A DNA stretch of 64,000 nt from Schizochytrium sp. CCTCC M209059. Its lineage: Eukaryota > Sar > Bigyra > Thraustochytrida > Thraustochytriidae. Made by a program: the position numbers and the translations under genes. Under the pieces are notes generated by a model. It saw nothing but the letters and a program-made list of their open reading frames with translations. It was not told where the DNA came from and made no database searches. The stretch spans positions 1,004,848 through 1,068,847 of the forward strand of contig KN805374.1 of the NCBI GenBank assembly GCA_000818945.1. The letters run 5' to 3'. Positions 37,562 to 46,227 of the stretch are shown here, piece by piece; position 1 is the first letter of the stretch; the number at the start of each line of letters is the position of its first letter.

Positions 37562-38160
37562 TGCTGTTAGGGATCGCTCGCTCGAAGGGCTTGCACGCGC
37601 CCCTTCACATCTGCATGCCGCCACCCGGAGAAGCAGCGCGACGTGCAACGCGAGGAGGGGAGGGGGAGGAGAGGGAGGGGCTGCGGCAGGCTGCAGGGGC
37701 GGCAGGCTGCAGATCGCGCGGGCAGACACGCGCAGAGGGTCGGGAAGGACAGCTTTGTCCAGGCCAGGGAGTGCGTACGGTCGGCGGGCCCGTGCAAAAA
37801 TCCTGGAAAAATGGATTCGGGCGGCCGGCACGGGTCCCACGCTCCAAGCCTTTGTTGGGTGTCATTCATACGGAGAGATGAGGCTCGAAAACAGCCAGCT
37901 TCCCTGATCGATGCGTTCAATGCGGATATGACAGGGAGACAAAAGAGTCGATGCTGAGAATGCTGATTTTATTCGTTGATCAGCAGGTATAAGCTCGTGC
38001 GCAAGTTTTGACAACCAATCACTTGTCAACAGCGTCCAGCATCAATCGTGACAGGGAAAGCGCTGGAGCCATTGTAAAAGAAATAATGAGAGGAAGATAG
38101 ACCTTTTGGGTTTAACGTGGTATATGTAGGTAGGTAAATAAATCTGCTGGTCTTGATTGT

Positions 38161-39402
38161 TCACATCGAAGAAGAGACGTACTTTTCGAGGTAGAGAGTA
38201 GATTTGCGGTTGGGCCCGGGGGGCTTGACCAAACGGCATTTCGAAAGATCGACATCCGCAATGGCCAGCGCATGCGGCCCAATCTCCGATAAAAATGTGC
38301 GACATGATGGGTCCGCACGTGCCGCATCGACAATGCGCTGGAACTTCCATGCGTCAAAGGACTGGATGGCGCGCGAGCCGCTGTGGCCACCAATCTGAAA
38401 GTGGGCAGATCCGAGGCCTCGAGGGAGCTCTGCGGACAGTTTGTCGGGATGTTCAGCAACGTACCTCTTGAGCGCATCGACCGTATTGAGAAGGATCGGC
38501 AGGTGATCTGAACAGAACAAACGCAAGATTGGCATGAGTGTGCGCGGAATCTGATCATCGGACAAAAAGCCAGCAGCGCCAACGGGTTCGGATGAAAATC
38601 TGCGCGACGTCTCATCGAAGGTGTGAGACTGCTCCGGGCCCGGATGTGCGAAGCCCCGAACTCGCTCCACATACTCTGCGACTGCAGGAAAGCTTTCCTT
38701 CATCATCTTCCCAGGCACGGGATCGCGATAGAGGTGCGCGTACAAAAAGGTGATGAGACCAAAGTCTCCGGCGCAGGGAGCGTCTCCGAGAAGATAGCGA
38801 TACTGCTGCAAATGTGTGGTCATGGCCTCAAGAAAGAACTTGTAGGTCGCTTCGATGCCAGGAATCGTTTCTTGCGACACGCCGAGACCTGGAAGCATGC
38901 CGGAAAACTGTGTCATGTTCCGTCTGGCCAGCTTGATTCGCGCAACAGCGTCCTGCGGAGAGGACTTGGCATGTCGCGCGGGTTGGCCAGCACGATCCCA
39001 TTCATGCGCGAGATAATCAAGTTGTTCAGGAAAGCTCCATCGGTAATGCATGCCTGCCATGATGAGCCATTGGTCGCCAAAAGTTTCCAGGATGCTCGAC
39101 ACGAGGCGTTGACGGGGCGTTGCGGGAATCACGGGGCGATCTCCTCCAAGCTTGCGCTCAAAGTGGTCGATTATGACAGTGGTATCTTGCACGACCGTGC
39201 CGTCCACATCAAGAACGACCGGTACGACGGCCCAACCAACATGAGGGAGAATCACCTTGCGATATACGTCGGCACTCGCCGTCACGAGTCGCAACGGGAC
39301 GCCTTTGTAGCGAAGGTACGCGTGAGCCTTGCCCGTGTAGGCAGATTGCTCCATGCCGAGCAGAGTAACCTCATCGCCTGGCTTTGTCTGTGAGTCCGCC
39401 AT
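38161..39402 (-). CDS. Glutathione S-transferase-like protein
   Basis: 413 aa. An N-terminal thioredoxin-fold domain (about 10-90) starts LLGMEQSAYTGKAHAYLRYKGVP, with the cis-proline region VVPVVL and the glutathione gamma-Glu-binding segment VVQDTTVIIDHFE. An all-helical GST C-terminal domain follows (about 100-250), including LLGDAPCAGDFGLITFLYAHLY, the D-containing helix N-cap motif typical of the family. A further 150 residues extend beyond a normal GST (about 220 aa); they look alpha/beta, contain SAELPRGLGSAHFQIGGHSGSRAIQSFDAW, and have no assignment from me. Substrate unknown. The C-terminal tripeptide is Ser-Ser-Met, a weak peroxisome-signal variant. The ATG sits in a good context (GCCATGG on the reverse strand read as CCATGGCGG). 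Confidence 0.9.
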   Translation of the reverse strand: MADSQTKPGDEVTLLGMEQSAYTGKAHAYLRYKGVPLRLVTASADVYRKVILPHVGWAVVPVVLDVDGTVVQDTTVIIDHFERKLGGDRPVIPATPRQRLVSSILETFGDQWLIMAGMHYRWSFPEQLDYLAHEWDRAGQPARHAKSSPQDAVARIKLARRNMTQFSGMLPGLGVSQETIPGIEATYKFFLEAMTTHLQQYRYLLGDAPCAGDFGLITFLYAHLYRDPVPGKMMKESFPAVAEYVERVRGFAHPGPEQSHTFDETSRRFSSEPVGAAGFLSDDQIPRTLMPILRLFCSDHLPILLNTVDALKRYVAEHPDKLSAELPRGLGSAHFQIGGHSGSRAIQSFDAWKFQRIVDAARADPSCRTFLSEIGPHALAIADVDLSKCRLVKPPGPNRKSTLYLEKYVSSSM

Positions 39403-40029
39403 GGTTTATTCGTTCTTTGGGCCTCGACCGAGCGCCCTGGCAGCTTGTCTCCGAGTCTGCAGCGTCGAGGCCTAGGCGGAATACTCTTCGGCCGCACGCG
39501 AGTCCTCAAGGGTTTGGCTTCGTGTGCTAGGTCACGCTCGCTAATCAAGAACTGGGCTCGCCTTTGGACGGACATCGGGATGGTCGGTATGAAGATGTCA
39601 TCATCTCGGCGTCTCTCTGAAAGCATCAGCCGGCAGGGGAGGGGAGGGGGGGAGGGGGGTGTGAAGGTGTGCCAGGACTGGCTTACGGTCAACGACAAGA
39701 GGAAGACAAGGGAATAAATTGCCCTACGTAAAATCTGAAACGAGACGTATTTTCGCAAAAGGATTGGTTATGTTTGATCAAGTAGTACAAAAGAAAGGAA
39801 CTGCCTTTACGTAAAAAGGCTGTGCCGTTTTTGAAGGTGTAGCGCTCGTTCGGCACGTTTGTGGTTTCTCGACGAGCAAAAATCTGGGTCGTGGGCTCTG
39901 TTGAATTGGCCAAACGCAGGCAGGAGGATGCAATTTGACGTGAAAATGGAGCAAAAAGTACTTGGCTGCTTGCTTGGCTTGCTTGCTTGGCTTGCTTGCT
40001 TAATTGCATTGGTTTTCTCTTCATGTGTC
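39403..40029. other. Intergenic, GST promoter and GPD 3' region
   Basis: No gene seen. It contains an AGGCCTAG half-match near 39468, a GGGA-rich tract (about 39637-39662) and a TGCTTGGCT-type repeat at 39961-40000 close to the GPD stop codon. Confidence 0.55.
39961..40000. repeat. CTTG/CTTGG repeat tract
   Basis: Imperfect CTTG-based tandem tract 30 bp beyond the GPD stop codon, probably in its 3' UTR. Confidence 0.8.
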
Positions 40030-41205
40030 TCACAGCATTGAGCGCGCGAGAGGCACTCCAGGTTCCTCGAGCATTTTTTCAGACTTAGAAAGGCCGTCAA
40101 AGATCGTCTCCGGTTTTGCGCCCTCAAAGGCAATGCGGTGGATGTTGCAAAAGAGGGGAAAGTGGTCATCAGCATTGCCCTTGGGAAACTCTGCAGCGAG
40201 GACTTTGAAGACCTCGGCGCAAGTGAGCGTACCCTGGAGCTTTTGTCCGCCGAGAAGATCAGCCTCGATCTCCTCCCAGTTCTTGCTTCCAGCCACAAAA
40301 GCCTCGGCGCACTTGCGGTTGCGGCCTCCGTAGCAAGTCGTGATGAGATCGGCGGCGCCGCACGACTGCAAGAGGATTTCCGTGGGGAACTCGCCGCTGC
40401 GCAGCTCGATAAAGCGTCCAATCTCCAAGAGGCCAATGCGGATGATAGCCGCCTTGGCGTTATTGCCGTAACCAAGACCGTCGCAGAAGCCAGCGCCAAG
40501 GGCAACAATATTTTTCAAAGCGCCGCAAAGCTCGACGGCATCCGAGTCGCGGACAGTGGTAATGTGAAACTTGGGGCGGTGAAAGACTTCTTGCAGCACG
40601 CGCGCATGGCCGGCCGGGCCGCCGATGGTGGCCTCGGCAAAGTCGCCGTCGGCAATTTCGGACGCTACATTTGCGCCCATGAGCGCCGAGACCTCGATGC
40701 CGAGGCCCTTTCGAATGACATCCGAAACGAGGACGATGCCAGACTCGTCAAAATCGATGCCCTTGATGAGGGAGATGGCGATGGCGTTTTTGGCCATGTT
40801 CTTTTTGATGGTCGGAAGAAGTCCCTCGAGGAACTGATGCGGGACCACAAAGATGAGCACGTCAGCGCCCTTGCAGGCGGTGGCCAGGTCGGGTTCGGCC
40901 ACGATGTTCTTGGGGAGCTTGACGCCCGGAAGGTACTTGACGTTTTCATGGTCCGTGTTCATGATCTCTGTGAGCTTGCGGCCCTCGATCTCCTCCTCGT
41001 GCACCCACATAAGGACCTCCTCCTTGAAGAGCTTGGGTTTTTCGGCGCAATTTTCTGCCACGAGGATGCCCGCGGTGCAGCCCCAGTTTCCGGACCCAAT
41101 GATGGAGACCTTGAGTGGTGGCTTCGGCATCTTGTCGTGTTCCTGTCGCTCGGCCTCTTCGCGGGCGCCGAGCCCCAGCGTCATTTGCTGGAGACGCTGC
41201 AGCAT
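40030..41205 (-). CDS. GPD1: NAD-dependent glycerol-3-phosphate dehydrogenase
   Basis: 391 aa. It interconverts dihydroxyacetone phosphate and glycerol 3-phosphate with NADH, feeding glycerolipid synthesis, osmolyte glycerol and redox balance. The NAD-binding motif GSGNWG is at 37-42, followed by the family blocks FVVPHQFLEG, SLIKGID, GANVASEIA, the catalytic-lysine block CGALKNIVALGAGF, and the substrate-binding GRNRKCAE and KLQGTLTCAEV. The conserved enzyme starts around Met26 (MPKPPLKVSIIG); the first 25 residues are charged and not a clear targeting peptide, so translation could begin at either Met. The protein ends Ser-Met-Leu, a non-canonical PTS1-like tripeptide; glycosomal GPD of kinetoplastids uses the same strategy. 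Confidence 0.97.
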   Translation of the reverse strand: MLQRLQQMTLGLGAREEAERQEHDKMPKPPLKVSIIGSGNWGCTAGILVAENCAEKPKLFKEEVLMWVHEEEIEGRKLTEIMNTDHENVKYLPGVKLPKNIVAEPDLATACKGADVLIFVVPHQFLEGLLPTIKKNMAKNAIAISLIKGIDFDESGIVLVSDVIRKGLGIEVSALMGANVASEIADGDFAEATIGGPAGHARVLQEVFHRPKFHITTVRDSDAVELCGALKNIVALGAGFCDGLGYGNNAKAAIIRIGLLEIGRFIELRSGEFPTEILLQSCGAADLITTCYGGRNRKCAEAFVAGSKNWEEIEADLLGGQKLQGTLTCAEVFKVLAAEFPKGNADDHFPLFCNIHRIAFEGAKPETIFDGLSKSEKMLEEPGVPLARSML

Positions 41206-42450
41206 CTTGCCTGCGCTCCTGGCTGGCTGGCTGGCTGGCTGGCTAGCTAGTTTGGCTAGCTAGCTTGCTGCTCTCGAGTGCTGCTCGCGTGCCTGTGCTG
41301 CTCGTGCGTCTCCGCGGCGGGAGTCCAGTCGCTGTGCCTAATTGCTCCCACTCAAGTTCGACTGCTCACAGTCACAGCCACCGCGAGCGAGCGAGGGGCT
41401 TCCCCGCGGGCTCGGGTTCTGCCGCCGCACAAGCGGGCGACCGCCCGCCTGCCTCGAGTCTGCGTCGCGGCGCTCCAGCTCGCTCGCTCGCTCGCTCGCT
41501 CGCGTTCGGGGGCTGGCTCCGTCTGCCAGATTCTGTTCTGCCGGCGCTTGCGGAGGCTCGCCTCGCAGTCTCGTCTCGCCTTTGCGGCCTGCAAGAACCG
41601 CGCCCTCGCCAGGTAACAACCACCGCAGTCTCAGTCTCAGTCTGCTTCCGCCTCAACCTCAGCCAGCCTGCCTCGCAGAGCCACCCGCGCGTTCCAAGCA
41701 CAGCACAGCTAGCTCCGCCCGGCCCCGCTCGGCTCCGCTCCGCTCGCAAACCTCGCCGCGTTCGGGTCTGCTGCCCTCGCGCGGCTGCCGTCGCGGCGGC
41801 TGGAAAGGGAGGCTGTGCTGAGATCGCAACGCGCGCGGCCAAGAAGTCCGGGTCGGGCAGCTCGCCCGCGCGCCCGCTCGAAAGTACGAGGCGGCTTTCG
41901 TGGTGCACGCCGGCATTTCACGTGTCTCGTTCATTTCATTCATGCACGCAAGTGCGCGCCTTGATTGCTGCATCCGTTCTCTCCCCCGCGCGCACAGGCG
42001 AGACGCCTTTCTTCCCGCGCTCGGCTCGCCCGCCCCCGGCCCGAGCGTCGGCGAGAAGTCGCCGAGCGAGGCGGGCGCGCGGCTGTTTTCTTTCCTTTCC
42101 TTTCCTTATCTTTCCACGCGCGGGCGTGGTGGAGTGCGTGCCTGCGTGCGTGCTCGCGGCATCGATCGCGCCATCGATCGCATCATCATCGCAAGACCCG
42201 AGTGGCAGAAAACACAGCGGAGCAGCGCCGCCGCGACCGCGACCCGGCCAGCGAACCTGCGCCTCCCTCTTGCGGCCGTGGCTTCGCAGCGCGGCGGAGT
42301 CCGCTTCCAGGACATCGTCGGCGCGGTGTAGCGGCAGCGGCCGCGCGAGGCCGGCAGGACGGAAGGACTCGGCGATCATCGAAGAGGAGAGGGATGACCG
42401 ACCTTCTTTCTCGTCATTCATTCCCTTCTTGTCATTCGCTCTCTTTCTTT

Positions 42451-42482
42451 CCTTGTTTCCTTGTTTCCTTGTTTCCTTGTTT
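42451..42482. repeat. CCTTGTTT x4 tandem repeat
   Basis: Four perfect 8-bp units in a pyrimidine-rich stretch of the GPD-RTF2 divergent region. Confidence 0.9.
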
Positions 42483-42955
42483 CTTTCTTTCTTTCACGGG
42501 ATCTCGTTCGTCCATTTCAACCTCCAAGGCATTTCACAAGCCTCGGATGCGCTTGCGCGCTTGCGTCGCAGCCCTCGCGCAGCGATGTCGGCGTGTCGGT
42601 CGCTGCGTCGGTCGTGTTGCCGTCGGCCGCGAGCCAGGCGGCGGCAGCCCTCGAGGCACGGGGACCTGAGCGTGCTTGCGCTGACAGAGGCCGGGTCGAC
42701 GTGCTGGGAGGAGGAGGACGAGGACGAGGACCTGGAGGAGGACAAGGACCAGGATGTGCTTGGAGGAGGAGGAGGAGGAGGAGGAGGACTTCGACGTGCG
42801 CGTGGTGGTACTAACTGTAAGAAAGGCATCATCCGAGTCCTGAGCTCGGAGATCAGCGTTGACATGGATTGCACCGTCGAAATGCAACAGCAACCTGCAA
42901 GCAAGCCGCAGCTGCCTGCAGCAGCCTGCAAGCCATGATCGAAAAAAACCAAGTA

Positions 42956-42985
42956 AGCAAGCAAGCAAGCAAACAAGCAAGCAAG
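42956..42985. repeat. (CAAG)n tract
   Basis: About seven CAAG units with one A substitution; complementary to the CTTG tracts elsewhere. Confidence 0.9.
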
Positions 42986-43473
42986 CTGTGCCGTCGTCAT
43001 GGCGCGTAAGCACCAGCGGGACGGGGACGCGCGGGATCGGCACAATCGAGCCTCTTCTATAATGCAGAATGCGTGAATGAATGAACGGATGAAAGAAAGA
43101 ACGCGTCCCAGCGGAGCAGCTGAGCGCAGAGTGCCGATGCGACCCGAGGAGGTAGGTAAAAGTGGACCACTGTGTAATCGGGACGCGCGCCGCCGGCAAT
43201 GCTATCGCTGCACTCGCACGCGGAGATGCATCCCGTCGACCGCGCGCGCGGCCCAGGACCGCGAATGCGCGACAGCTAAGAGCAAAACACGCACAGAGCG
43301 CGCGCGCGGCCACCTACCTGCCAATGATCATACTTCCCCTGCATCGTCCTCGTCCTCGTCCCCGTCCCCGTCCGGGACCCTGTCGAAATTGGGCCCATTC
43401 GTGACCCTCATCAAGAGTGACCACCGACACTGCCTGCCGCCAATGGCATGCATGGCAAGGGGAGAGAAAAAGG

Positions 43474-43513
43474 CATTTCATTTCATTTCATTTCATTTCA
43501 TTTCATTTCATTT
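43474..43513. repeat. (CATTT)8 pentanucleotide array
   Basis: Eight perfect 5-bp units, about 170 bp upstream of the RTF2 ATG; promoter-proximal. Confidence 0.95.
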
Positions 43514-43685
43514 CGTGCGAGAGTGATTCTCTTTCCCGGCGCGCAGCGGCCAACGAGCTTCCTCACGAGGAAAGTCCTGACGCGTGCTCGTCCCGACGCG
43601 TGCTTTTCCTTCTCCCTCGCGCGCCCGCGCGTTCACTTGCTCTCACGCGCGCGTACGCGTACGCGCGAAAAAACATTGCGAAACC

Positions 43686-44468
43686 ATGGGCGGCGACGGG
43701 GGCACGCTCGCCGTGAAGCGCGCGTACTTGCGCGGCGAGGGCCGTGACAAGGACCGGAGCCGGCAAAACGCAGAAAAGGCAGCGAGCGCAGAGCAGAGGG
43801 CCATCGCGCTCAGGCGTTGCAGTATCTCGGGCGAGTCATTACGCGCTCCGGTGGTTTGCTGCGAGCTCGGGAACTTGTACAACAAAGAGGCGGTGCTGCA
43901 CCGTCTGCTCGAAGGCCCGCCTTTGGAAGATGCATTCAGCCACATTAAGATGAAGGAGATGATTAACTGCGTACTGACGCCCAACCTGGCTTTTGCTTCA
44001 TCCCAAAAGAGCCATTCTTCCGCATCATCGTCATCCTCAACATCGACGACACGATCCGGAGCAGAAACAGCGACATCGGCGACAGACACAAAGGGAGCAG
44101 CAACAGCAGCAACAGCAGCAAATTCTCTGACCTTTTGGTCGGACACGGACGCGGGACCCGCAGCGTTTATCTGCCCTGTGACCCAGCTCGAGATGAACGG
44201 CAACCACCCGTTCGTCTGCTTGTATCCGTCGGGCCGAGTTCTTAGCAACAAGGCCTTGACCGAAGTTCCAGAGGCACGCGAAGGCGAACGAATCATCCCA
44301 TTGAACCCATCGTCGGAGGAACGGGCTACGTTATTGGAAAGTCTACTTGCCAGACGCAAGGAAGCCAAACTTGAGCGCAAAAAGAGCAAAAAGAGCAAGA
44401 AACGAAATGCTAGCGGCAACCCTGAAAAGGACGAGAATGCCAAAACGGAGAAAAAAAGGAAGAGTTGA
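43686..44468 (+). CDS. RTF2: Replication termination factor 2 (RTF2)
   Basis: 260 aa nuclear protein that acts at stalled replication forks in animals and at the Rtf1 barrier in fission yeast. The N-terminal signature MGGDGGT is intact, which also fixes the start (AACCATGGG context). Two RING-like half-domains follow: CSISGESLRAPVVCCELGNLYNKEAV (about 42-70) and FICPVTQLEMNGNHPFVCLYPSGRVLS (about 160-188). The second keeps few zinc-type Cys, as in other RTF2 proteins. A Ser/Thr/Ala-rich linker joins them and a Lys-rich tail (about 215-260) looks like a nuclear localisation signal. It is convergent with the oxygenase gene. Confidence 0.95.
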   Translation: MGGDGGTLAVKRAYLRGEGRDKDRSRQNAEKAASAEQRAIALRRCSISGESLRAPVVCCELGNLYNKEAVLHRLLEGPPLEDAFSHIKMKEMINCVLTPNLAFASSQKSHSSASSSSSTSTTRSGAETATSATDTKGAATAATAANSLTFWSDTDAGPAAFICPVTQLEMNGNHPFVCLYPSGRVLSNKALTEVPEAREGERIIPLNPSSEERATLLESLLARRKEAKLERKKSKKSKKRNASGNPEKDENAKTEKKRKS

Positions 44469-44655
44469 AAATATTGTGCTCTCCATACCTGGGCCTGCCC
44501 TGGTGGCCGTCGTCACGCGCTCCTCTTTTAAAAATCGTTCGTTTCCTTACTGTTAGTTCCTGTCCTGTCAGGTAGGTAGCGAAAGCAGACATCATTGTCG
44601 CCGCCGCGCGAGAGATTTTGTTCTCTCAGCATTTGTCTGGATACGCAACACAAAC

Positions 44656-45676
44656 TCAGTTTTGTGCTTGATCTGTAGGATCTGCAAAGTTGCTTGATAG
44701 CTTGCTTAGCACGTGGTCTTCGTACGTGGTGCCGTCAGGGAGAATGGGCGCGTGAAGGTTCGGCTCAAAAAAGAACGGGAGCGAGACACGATCTCTGTCG
44801 CGCGGTGCCAGGACACGATGAGGCGTTGCCTTGAAGTATCCGCCGGTCCAGAAGTTAAGCACGTCTCCGATATTCACCACCAAACAGTCAGGAACAGGAT
44901 CGACGTGCTCCCACACGCCGTTTTCGCGTCGAATCTGCAAGCATCCCGGCGTGTCGTCTTGGAGGATCATTGTCAAGAGACCGTAGTCGCGATGCTCCCC
45001 CACGCCCTGCTCTTCGACGCCAGTCGGTGAACTCGCCGGTGGGTATCTGATCGCACGCATAATCCAGAAGGGATCGTCGTACATTTCCGGCAGGTTCATA
45101 ATGCCGTGGGCCTCTTCCTGCGTGCAAGTCTCACGAAGACCGTCGTCAACTTTTGCCATTATTCTAAATCCCAAGTCTGTCATTGCATCAGCGTACGCTG
45201 TGAAAGCAGTACGCAGCCCAGGTGCTTCTTCCTCGGTTGGCCAGAGGTTTGCCTTGTGCATAAAGTGTGCCGGGTTATCATCGACTCTTGATCCATTTCC
45301 TGCCATGGGGATTTCGCGCATCAAATCGAGCCCTTCGTGCTGATCGGCCTTGCCTTGCGTCACGTTTTGTCCGCACACCTGAAATCCGCGAAAGCCTGTT
45401 GCAGCGCCGTGCAACATGATGCGCTCCTTTACTTTGCGTGGCAGCGCAAAAACTTTGCGACTTTGCGCAAGGGCTTCTTCAAGCACACAACTCTCTACAC
45501 CGTGATCTCTCAAGACGAGAAAACCATGGCCTCGAAGGGCTTGCACGAATTCTGTAGCCTACGCAAGTGCGCTCGACGGCTCAGCCGTGCTCTGTTAGTC
45601 GTTCTACTTTCACAAGATACTCGTAGTTTTCGGCACGTACAGAGCTGCGTGCGAGCGACACAGTCGGGACCCCCAT
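44656..45676 (-). CDS. 2-oxoglutarate/Fe(II) dioxygenase, two exons
   Basis: Non-haem iron oxygenase of the isopenicillin-N-synthase/DIOX type. The 3' exon (44656-45558) has no ATG in its conserved start. A short 5' exon (about 45608-45676) in another frame supplies MGVPTVSLARSS, the family's usual opening strand, and joins in frame across a 49-bp intron (GTAGAA...TAG) with a CTAAC branch-point-like motif; a donor 6 bp earlier also keeps frame. The joined protein is about 323 aa. Iron ligands are His212, Asp214 and His270, and 2-oxoglutarate is bound by Arg280-x-Ser282. ARNDMPFFF-like end block is RVSLPFFFEPN. Substrate unknown; the family includes gibberellin-, flavonoid- and beta-lactam-type enzymes and fungal relatives. 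Confidence 0.88.
45559..45607 (-). other. Predicted 49-bp spliceosomal intron
   Basis: On the minus strand it begins GTAGAAC and ends GCGTAG, with CTAAC between. It contains an in-frame TGA, so it must be removed to join the two conserved parts of the oxygenase. The alternative donor at 45613 gives 55 bp. It is the only intron I can argue for in the window. Confidence 0.65.
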
Positions 45677-46227
45677 GCCAACGCCAGTTGCTCTCCACCG
45701 GTCCTCGCTCACGGTATCCGTCCAGCCAGCGGTCAAAGCGGTCGCTACGCTCAATGTTTCGAAAGAAAGTCTGTTGACTGCGATGCGAGCGCACTGCACT
45801 TCGTGCCGACCCCCCTACATACTTTGCAGCACGTTTTGATTAAGGGTAGAAGGGCCCCAAAAAATATATCTATATCCTTGATGCCTTATGTATAACCAGG
45901 CCTTTTTGCGAAGCGGATGGAGTCTTTTGCAAAGCAGAGCTCGAGGAACGTGAGCCACGCCTGTCTTCTACAAAATGGAAAGTTAGGCCTAGGTACGTAT
46001 GTGTGCAACTTGCACGACAGCACCATGCCCACAATGCGATTGACAGTTACAATGAGTCCCAAAGATCGCGTGGCGAAGCCGAGAGAAGTCCAAAACCAGA
46101 AAGCCGCGCGCATTGCAGGACGCGCAGGGAGGAGGAGGAGGAGGAGACGGAGAGGCGGAGAGGCGGAGTGGACGAGGACGCCGCGCCCGTCGCATAGATA
46201 GATAGATTGATCGAGATTGCCGTGACG
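45677..46227. other. Divergent promoter, oxygenase and glutaminase-like genes
   Basis: No separate gene. It carries TAGGCCTA at 45984-45991, about 308 bp and 237 bp from the two start codons. A GGA/GGC-rich stretch (about 46126-46168) lies near the plus-strand start. Confidence 0.55.
45984..45991. promoter_or_regulatory. TAGGCCTA palindrome
   Basis: Copy of the recurrent intergenic palindrome between two divergent genes. Confidence 0.4.

Larger units (their letters stand above)
37033..38160. other. Intergenic, repeat-rich leader and GST 3' region
   Basis: No gene seen. It contains the 15-bp tandem repeat just upstream of the 37032 ATG, a GCGA run (about 37318-37346), a CTTG run (37523-37561) and AT-rich GST 3' sequence after about 37960. 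Confidence 0.55.
41206..43685. other. Divergent region, GPD and RTF2, repeat-rich
   Basis: About 2.5 kb without a supportable gene. Long open frames here (one of 557 codons at 41265-42938) are Arg/Ala/Ser/Pro-rich and caused by high GC. It contains GGCT/TAGC repeats (about 41217-41270), a GCTC run (about 41480-41504), four 8-bp CCTTGTTT units (42451-42482), a GGA run (about 42760-42786), a CAAG run (42956-42985) and a CATTT array (43474-43513). Confidence 0.55.

Noticed and set aside
40138..41250. Plus-strand open frame of 370 codons
   Set aside because: Antisense to the strongly conserved GPD gene.
41265..42938. Open frame of 557 codons in the GPD-RTF2 divergent region
   Set aside because: Arg/Ala/Ser/Pro-rich with no domain; high GC removes stop codons in all frames of this region.
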